Shown: one piece after another, positions 59,382-64,000 of the stretch
Position numbering within the stretch: position 1 is the first letter of the stretch
Layout: every line of letters begins with the position of its first letter
Origin: UBA2040 sp041674745
GTDB taxonomy: Bacteria > Bacteroidota > Bacteroidia > Flavobacteriales_D > Crocinitomicaceae
Length of the DNA stretch: 64,000 bases
Assembly: GCA_041674745.1 (NCBI GenBank)
Contig: JBAYVD010000015.1
Location: forward strand, 15,350 to 79,349
Direction of reading: 5' to 3'
Program-made: the position numbers and the translations under genes
Notes under the pieces: generated by a model
What the model was told of the DNA's origin: nothing
The model's input: only the letters and a program-made list of their open reading frames with translations
The model's database searches: none

Positions 59382-60855
59382 TTTTTTGTTTCGTTAGTAA
59401 AAAAGCAATGATAATCAAAAGTTGCATAGGAATGTGGTATCTCAAAATGGCGCCAGAAACAGAAGTCACAACGCCAATTACAATTGCCAAGATAAAAACA
59501 CACAGTAGGAGAACCGAAACCGTTATTTTCACTTGATTCGACGCTGTTATAAGTTGTTTCACTGTTAGGAATAACAGCCCAATAAAAAATAGGTTTTCCA
59601 AGAAGAAAAATAAATTCAAGTAAGAAAAATCATTTCCCCAAGGTAGTGGGCGGAAAAAAGAATTGAAAATCCCTTCGGGAACAACTAAAAAAAGGTTCGA
59701 CCATTGGTTGTTGATAGGAGTCAAATCAAAAGTGCTACCGCCACCTTTTTGAAAATAGATAAAGGTCAATTGCTCACTATTGGGATAAAGGGTTAACTTT
59801 TTCTCGTTCCGAATCTTTCCAAACAAATTCGCGACAACAGGAATTGGTTTTTTCAGTTCTACAACAGAATCCTTGAACAATAGGTCTGGAGTTCGATTTT
59901 TAGCAACGTAATAAAAACAAGTATCACCAGCTAATTGGTAGCCTCCACGACCCACGTTCATGAAATCAAATTGTTTATCGGAAACTTTTTTGAGTGCTTG
60001 ACTTGGGATAGAGGTGAATAAAATGATTCCCACCGCAACCAACGTTAACAGGGCTAACCATTTTCGTTTTTCCAACACAATTTTTTGAAATAGAATCACC
60101 AAAATCAACGCGACCACTATAATAATGAGCAGCAACGGTTTGAATAAAAGGAGTAAAAGAAGTCCAGTTAGGAACAACATGTACGCTTGCATTTTTTTTT
60201 GCCTTGTAAAAACAAACGCGAGTAGGAAAGAAAGTCCCAACATGTATAAAGGTTCTTTCAAATTGTTCGATGTCCAGAACAAGATACTTGGGGTGAACAA
60301 GAGTAAAGTGAAAACCTTCCATGGTTGAATTTTCGAGTTGTCCTTGATTGTTTTAAATAGAACCAATAATCCCAAGTAGGAGAGGAAAAAAAACAAAACA
60401 AAAATTAAATGCGTATTGTCGTTGAACAATAGCATTAGAATTGAAATCAGTTTAATTTGATTTCGGGTGTCATTTATAATATGCGTCTGTCTTGAAAAGC
60501 GCGTATTGGGATTGTTTTGGTAATAATGAGAAATCAACTCTTCGCAATTTTCCTTTTCCCAAAATAGGGCTGAATAATCATTCGGATTTTCTCGTTGAAC
60601 ATCCGCTAAAATTTTTGCTTCCCGAAAGAAAGCACCTGTATCTTCGCTTAACTTACCTTCACCGTAATAATAGGTGTAAACATAAATAAAACCGATTCCG
60701 GCAACACATTTCACCAACCATCCAAATACCAAAAGCAAGGCATCCAATTTGCCGCCCCATCTTTTCCCGAGGAAAAAAAGAAAGATGGCAACACAGATGA
60801 AGAAAAGGATAGCAAGCGTCATTTCGTAAAAAAACCAAAGGTATAAATTGAACAC
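59365..60855 (-). CDS. Polytopic membrane protein of unknown function
   Basis: 496 residues with about ten hydrophobic helices in two groups (about 1-70 and 145-270, then 415-490), separated by a ~130-residue extracytoplasmic-looking loop (VSDKQFDFMNVGRGGYQLAG to PEGIFNSFFRPLPWG). The layout resembles polysaccharide-assembly or ArnT/Wzy-like membrane glycosyltransferases, but I see no diagnostic motif and call it unknown. Overlaps the SDR gene by 17 bases; divergent from htpG. Confidence 0.8.
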   Translation of the reverse strand: MFNLYLWFFYEMTLAILFFICVAIFLFFLGKRWGGKLDALLLVFGWLVKCVAGIGFIYVYTYYYGEGKLSEDTGAFFREAKILADVQRENPNDYSALFWEKENCEELISHYYQNNPNTRFSRQTHIINDTRNQIKLISILMLLFNDNTHLIFVLFFFLSYLGLLVLFKTIKDNSKIQPWKVFTLLLFTPSILFWTSNNLKEPLYMLGLSFLLAFVFTRQKKMQAYMLFLTGLLLLLLFKPLLLIIIVVALILVILFQKIVLEKRKWLALLTLVAVGIILFTSIPSQALKKVSDKQFDFMNVGRGGYQLAGDTCFYYVAKNRTPDLLFKDSVVELKKPIPVVANLFGKIRNEKKLTLYPNSEQLTFIYFQKGGGSTFDLTPINNQWSNLFLVVPEGIFNSFFRPLPWGNDFSYLNLFFFLENLFFIGLLFLTVKQLITASNQVKITVSVLLLCVFILAIVIGVVTSVSGAILRYHIPMQLLIIIAFLLTKQKNEHAT

Positions 60856-60949
60856 ATATTTCAGCCACTTTGTCCAAGCAAAAAGACAAACTGTCAGTTT
60901 TATTCCATTGGCACAATGATTGAAACCTACTTGGTCAAAAATAAGTAAA

Positions 60950-62836
60950 ATGAAAACAGGTCAAATAAATGTTCAAACGGAGAATATTTTCCCAATTATC
61001 AAACGATTCTTGTATTCGGATCATGAGATTTTCTTACGAGAATTGGTTTCTAACGCAGTAGATGCTTCTCAAAAAGTCAAAGTTCTTTCGAAAAATAGTG
61101 AATTCCATGGTGAAGCTGGCGACTTGCGAGTAGAAGTAATCATCGACAAGGAAGCAAAAACATTGACCATTCGCGACAATGGTATTGGAATGACAGCAGA
61201 TGAGATTGACAAATACATCAATCAAATTGCTTTTTCTGGAGCGGAAGAATTTGTAGAGAAATACAAAGGAAAAGAAGGAGCGGAGCAGATTATTGGTCAT
61301 TTCGGATTGGGATTTTATTCTGCCTTTATGGTGGCGCAAAAAGTCCAAATCCAAACACTTTCTTTCCAAAAAGATGCAAAACCAGTTCAATGGGAAAGCG
61401 ATGGTACGCCAACGTATACCTTAACTGATATCGAAAAAGAATTCAGAGGAACCGACATTATTTTGCACATTGCTGAAGATTCAGAAGAGTTTTTGGAGAA
61501 ATCTAGAATCGAAGGAATCCTTACGAAATATTGTAAATTTTTGCCCATTCCAGTGATTTTTGGAACTAAAACAGACTATGTAGACGATGCTGCGGGTGAG
61601 AAAGATGAAAATGGAAAGGTAAAACGGACAGCGGTAGAAGTTGAAAATCAAATCAACAACCCTACACCGGCTTGGACAAAAGCACCGATTGATTTAACGG
61701 AAGATGATTACAATGCATTTTACAGAGAATTGTATCCTTCGACTTTTGAGAGTCCGTTGTTCAACATTCATTTGAACGTTGATTATCCTTTCAATTTAAC
61801 GGGAATTCTTTATTTCCCGAAGATCAAAGAGAATGTAGAGGTGCAGCGAAACAAAATCAATTTGTATAGCAATCAAGTATTTATTACCGATAGCGTTGAG
61901 CAAATTGTTCCAGAATTCTTAACGCTTCTGCATGGTGTGATCGATTCACCGGACATACCATTGAATGTATCTCGTTCGTATTTGCAAAGTGATAGCAACG
62001 TAAAGAAAATTGCAGCACACATTACTAAAAAAGTAGCTGACAAATTGGGCGATATGTTCAAAAAAGATCGTGCTGATTTTGAAAGCAAATGGGGCGATTT
62101 ACAATTGTTCGTTCAATACGGTATGTTGTCGGATGAGAAATTTGCTGAAAAAGCGAAATCGTATGCCTTGCTTCAAAACGAAGACGGTAAGTTTTTTACG
62201 ATTGAAGAATACAAAGAAAAAATTGCCGCCCTTCAGACAGACAAAGAGGGTAAAACAATTGTTTTGTATACGGCTTCATTTGAAGAGCAGTTTTCATATA
62301 TTAAAAAAGCAAAAGAAAGAGGCTTTGATGTAGTGGAAATTTCTGGACCTTTGGCGCCGCATTGGATTAGCAAATTGGAATCTCAGTTCGAAAACGTATC
62401 GTTTGCTCGCGTAGATGCAGATACGTTGGATAAGTTGATCAAGAAAGATGAGGAACTTCCTTCTAAATTGGAGAAAGCGCAAGAAGATGAGTTGAAAGAA
62501 GTGTTGGAAAGTTTGGTTTCAAAAGACAAGTTTTCAGTTCAAATTGAAAGCATGTCAGAATCGGAAGGTCCAATATTAATTACGCAACCCGAGTTTATTC
62601 GTCGAATGATGGAGCAACAAAAAATGGGAGGCGGAGGCTTCTTTGGTGCTTTCCCTGAAATACACAATTTAGTGGTGAACGGAAATCATCCAAAAATTGT
62701 TGAATTGGTAGGCGAGTCAAAAGACAATCAATCGATCAAATTGAAACTTTTAACAGATTTAGCGATGCTTTCACAAGGCATGTTAAAAGGAGAAGCGTTA
62801 GATTCGTTCATAGAAAGAAGCATCGAATTAGTTTAG
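60950..62836 (+). CDS. htpG: Molecular chaperone HtpG (Hsp90)
   Basis: 628 residues from the ATG at 60950 (MKTGQINVQTENIFPI); an upstream in-frame ATG at 60920 gives a ten-residue extension with no match. GHKL ATPase motifs: ELVSNAVDASQK, IRDNGIGMTADE, GHFGLGFYSAFMVA. The middle and C-terminal regions include RSYLQSDSNVKKIAAHITKKV. No clear TAnnTTTG box is visible upstream, and heat-shock elements are not recognisable. A terminator follows 20 bases after the stop. Confidence 0.95.
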   Translation: MKTGQINVQTENIFPIIKRFLYSDHEIFLRELVSNAVDASQKVKVLSKNSEFHGEAGDLRVEVIIDKEAKTLTIRDNGIGMTADEIDKYINQIAFSGAEEFVEKYKGKEGAEQIIGHFGLGFYSAFMVAQKVQIQTLSFQKDAKPVQWESDGTPTYTLTDIEKEFRGTDIILHIAEDSEEFLEKSRIEGILTKYCKFLPIPVIFGTKTDYVDDAAGEKDENGKVKRTAVEVENQINNPTPAWTKAPIDLTEDDYNAFYRELYPSTFESPLFNIHLNVDYPFNLTGILYFPKIKENVEVQRNKINLYSNQVFITDSVEQIVPEFLTLLHGVIDSPDIPLNVSRSYLQSDSNVKKIAAHITKKVADKLGDMFKKDRADFESKWGDLQLFVQYGMLSDEKFAEKAKSYALLQNEDGKFFTIEEYKEKIAALQTDKEGKTIVLYTASFEEQFSYIKKAKERGFDVVEISGPLAPHWISKLESQFENVSFARVDADTLDKLIKKDEELPSKLEKAQEDELKEVLESLVSKDKFSVQIESMSESEGPILITQPEFIRRMMEQQKMGGGGFFGAFPEIHNLVVNGNHPKIVELVGESKDNQSIKLKLLTDLAMLSQGMLKGEALDSFIERSIELV

Positions 62837-62856
62837 ACTATATAATAAGGTATACT

Positions 62857-62885
62857 AAGCGGGATGTGATAGTCCCGCTTTTTTT
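62857..62885 (+). terminator. Rho-independent terminator of htpG
   Basis: AAGCGGGA-TGTGATAG-TCCCGCTT perfect eight-base stem followed by T residues. Confidence 0.9.
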
Positions 62886-62904
62886 AATTTAAAACGTAAA
62901 TATT

Positions 62905-63687
62905 TTGTACAGATGGATTTTGGCCGTTGCAGGCTACATGTTATTCGGAAGAAATTTTCTAGGAGGAGCAGTCGGTTTTATTGTGGGAACGTTCATTGAC
63001 AACTACCAGGTAACAATGTCAAAACTGAAAAAGGATGGTTACGATTCTACCCGACAACACTCGGCAGAAGACATCTTCAACTATTACAGACAGCAAACAA
63101 GCTCTAACAACGATTTCCCAACCATGTTGATGGCCTTGTCGGCAGTGGTAATGAAAGCGGATGGAAAAGTGTTAAAAGTGGAACTCGATTATGTGAAGGA
63201 TTTTTTCGCTCAGCAATTTGGTTCTCAGTTTTCAGTGAACCATCTTCAAACATTAAAAAAGTTTTTGGACGGGGGCGATATTCCCTTGCAGAAGATTTGT
63301 AATGACATTCGGCTACGACTGCAACCAGAAGTCCGTATACAATTGATCCATTATTTATATGGTATTGCAAAAGCAGATGGCACTGTTTCGCAGACTGAAG
63401 TGAATTCGATCAATACGATTGCACAATTTTTAGGAGTAAACCCAATGGAATACGAAAGTGTTAAAAACATGTTCTTCCGAAGTGTGGACTCTGATTTTAA
63501 AGTTTTGGGGGTTGAGTCAACGGCTACCGAGGAAGAAATTAAGAAAGCATACCGTCAAATGGCTTTGCGCTTCCATCCTGATAAGGTAGCTCAGATGGGG
63601 GAAGAGTACCAAAAAGGAGCGAAAGAGAAGTTTCAAGAAGTTCAAAATGCTTACGAGAATATCAAAAAACAAAAGGGATTCAAGTAA
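62905..63687 (+). CDS. TerB/DnaJ domain protein (DjlA-like co-chaperone)
   Basis: 260 residues if the TTG at 62905 is the start; no ATG precedes the N-terminal membrane segment (YRWILAVAGYMLFG, GAVGFIVGTFI), and the first in-frame ATG at 62938 would cut into it. The middle ~110 residues form a TerB-like helical domain (MALSAVVMKADGKVLKVELD, GIAKADGTVSQTEVNSIN); the C-terminal ~65 residues are a J domain with the HPD motif (LRFHPDKVAQ). The order matches DjlA, an inner-membrane DnaK co-chaperone. It follows htpG, consistent with protein-folding functions grouped together. Confidence 0.88.
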   Translation: MYRWILAVAGYMLFGRNFLGGAVGFIVGTFIDNYQVTMSKLKKDGYDSTRQHSAEDIFNYYRQQTSSNNDFPTMLMALSAVVMKADGKVLKVELDYVKDFFAQQFGSQFSVNHLQTLKKFLDGGDIPLQKICNDIRLRLQPEVRIQLIHYLYGIAKADGTVSQTEVNSINTIAQFLGVNPMEYESVKNMFFRSVDSDFKVLGVESTATEEEIKKAYRQMALRFHPDKVAQMGEEYQKGAKEKFQEVQNAYENIKKQKGFK

Positions 63688-63776
63688 ATTGTAAAAAAAA
63701 TTCTTTTCTAAAATGCTAATTATCAGCAGCTGAAATAAGATGTGATTTTTTTCTTCCATTTTTTTTCAAAAAAGGG

Positions 63777-63806
63777 TTGCAGAAGTAAAAAAGCTGTGTA
63801 CCTTTG
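63777..63806 (+). promoter_or_regulatory. rrn-type tandem promoter P1
   Basis: TTG at 63777-63779, spacer of exactly 19, TACCTTTG at 63799-63806, then CCCCCCGCAAACGAGTGG, the initiation region repeated in P2. No ORF downstream in the window. Confidence 0.75.
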
Positions 63807-63884
63807 CCCCCCGCAAACGAGTGGACGGTTGATTTGAAAGACGGAAGCAGCTTAAAAAAAAGTAAAATATTTTTCATTAAAAGC

Positions 63885-63914
63885 TTGTCAATAAAAAATA
63901 ACTGATTACCTTTG
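63885..63914 (+). promoter_or_regulatory. rrn-type tandem promoter P2
   Basis: TTGTCA from 63885, 19-base spacer after TTG, TACCTTTG at 63907-63914, then CACCCCGCAAACGAGTGG. An A/T-rich tract (AAAGTAAAATATTTTTCA) precedes it, like an UP element. Confidence 0.78.
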
Positions 63915-63990
63915 CACCCCGCAAACGAGTGGAGGTTATGATTGAAAGATGAGGGTTTAAAAAAAAGAAAAAATATTTTTCACTAAAAGC

Positions 63991-64000
63991 TTGTCAATAA
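63991..64000 (+). promoter_or_regulatory. rrn-type tandem promoter P3, -33 half only
   Basis: AAAAGCTTGTCAATAA repeats the P2 -33 region (TTG at 63991, 106 bases after that of P2); its -7 box would fall just beyond the window. Confidence 0.6.

Larger units (their letters stand above)
63777..64000 (+). repeat. Tandem ~107-base promoter/leader repeats
   Basis: Units begin at the -33 TTG of P1 (63777), P2 (63885) and P3 (63991): periods 108 and 106. Each carries the promoter, GCAAACGAGTGG, a TGAAAGA-containing leader and an A-rich tract. The interval 63688-63776 holds only AT-rich spacer. Confidence 0.8.

Noticed and set aside
63688..64000. Start of 16S rRNA or a tRNA gene
   Set aside because: Only promoters and leader repeats are present; no rRNA 5' end or cloverleaf can be found before the window ends.
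1..64000. Insertion sequences, prophage, defence or secretion-machinery islands
   Set aside because: No transposase, integrase, restriction, toxin-antitoxin, Cas or T9SS core (Gld/Spr/Por) gene was recognised; only T9SS cargo is present.

Overview
The window reads as the chromosome of a Bacteroidota bacterium, most likely a member of the Flavobacteriales (a Crocinitomicaceae/Fluviicola-like genome would fit; the family assignment is inference). The reasons: five secreted proteins carry type IX secretion C-terminal domains (four of the gliding-motility/CHU_C 'type B' form, one 'type A'); starts mostly lack a Shine-Dalgarno sequence; and a TAnnTTTG -7 box, often with a TTG/TTTG about 19 bases upstream, recurs in front of genes. 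The DNA is AT-rich, genes are dense, and operons are short with overlapping or abutting ORFs. No transposase, integrase, phage gene, CRISPR array or tRNA was found.

Layout. 0-6 kb: 5' part of a GT9 glycosyltransferase, a T9SS type B adhesin-like protein, and an operon of nitronate monooxygenase plus an active/inactive M16 peptidase pair. 6-15.3 kb: a giant SBBP/PKD T9SS protein, an M42 aminopeptidase, an Omp28-like T9SS protein and another T9SS type B protein lying between two copies of a 95-base gene-end-plus-terminator repeat. 15.3-24.7 kb: a membrane protein, a four-gene operon (RlpA-cytochrome c fusion, small cytochrome c, CaiB-type CoA-transferase, GNAT), Tex, PafA phosphatase, an AlbA_2 protein, a small conserved protein and an MtfA-like peptidase. 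24.9-32 kb: a CPA2 antiporter, an RsmF-like methyltransferase, a 750-base repeat-filled gap, tilS-pabB and an acyltransferase. 32-34.5 kb: a decaying tandem duplication of lipoprotein plus secreted-protein fragments. 34.5-40.4 kb: a complete RND efflux operon. 40.5-49.9 kb: rsmG, an ECF sigma factor, GT2, tgt-lptF/G, a DUF481 protein, mutS2 and xth. 49.9-55.6 kb: rsfS-ftsH-DUF2007-cdsA, birA, pyrE. 55.6-63.7 kb: NUDIX, DUF1573, a T9SS type B protein, SDR, a polytopic membrane protein, htpG and a TerB/DnaJ protein. The window ends inside a series of near-identical tandem promoters of the kind that drive rRNA operons.

Most genes are housekeeping (RNA modification, protein quality control, phospholipid, pyrimidine and folate synthesis) mixed with envelope and secretion functions. 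I do not see a defence island or a clearly new multigene system. The points most worth a second look are the RlpA-cytochrome c fusion beside its unfused cytochrome paralogue, two large complementary-ended repeat elements sitting just after stop codons, the repeat-bounded T9SS gene, the eroding 32-34.5 kb duplication, and the tandem rrn-type promoter array.
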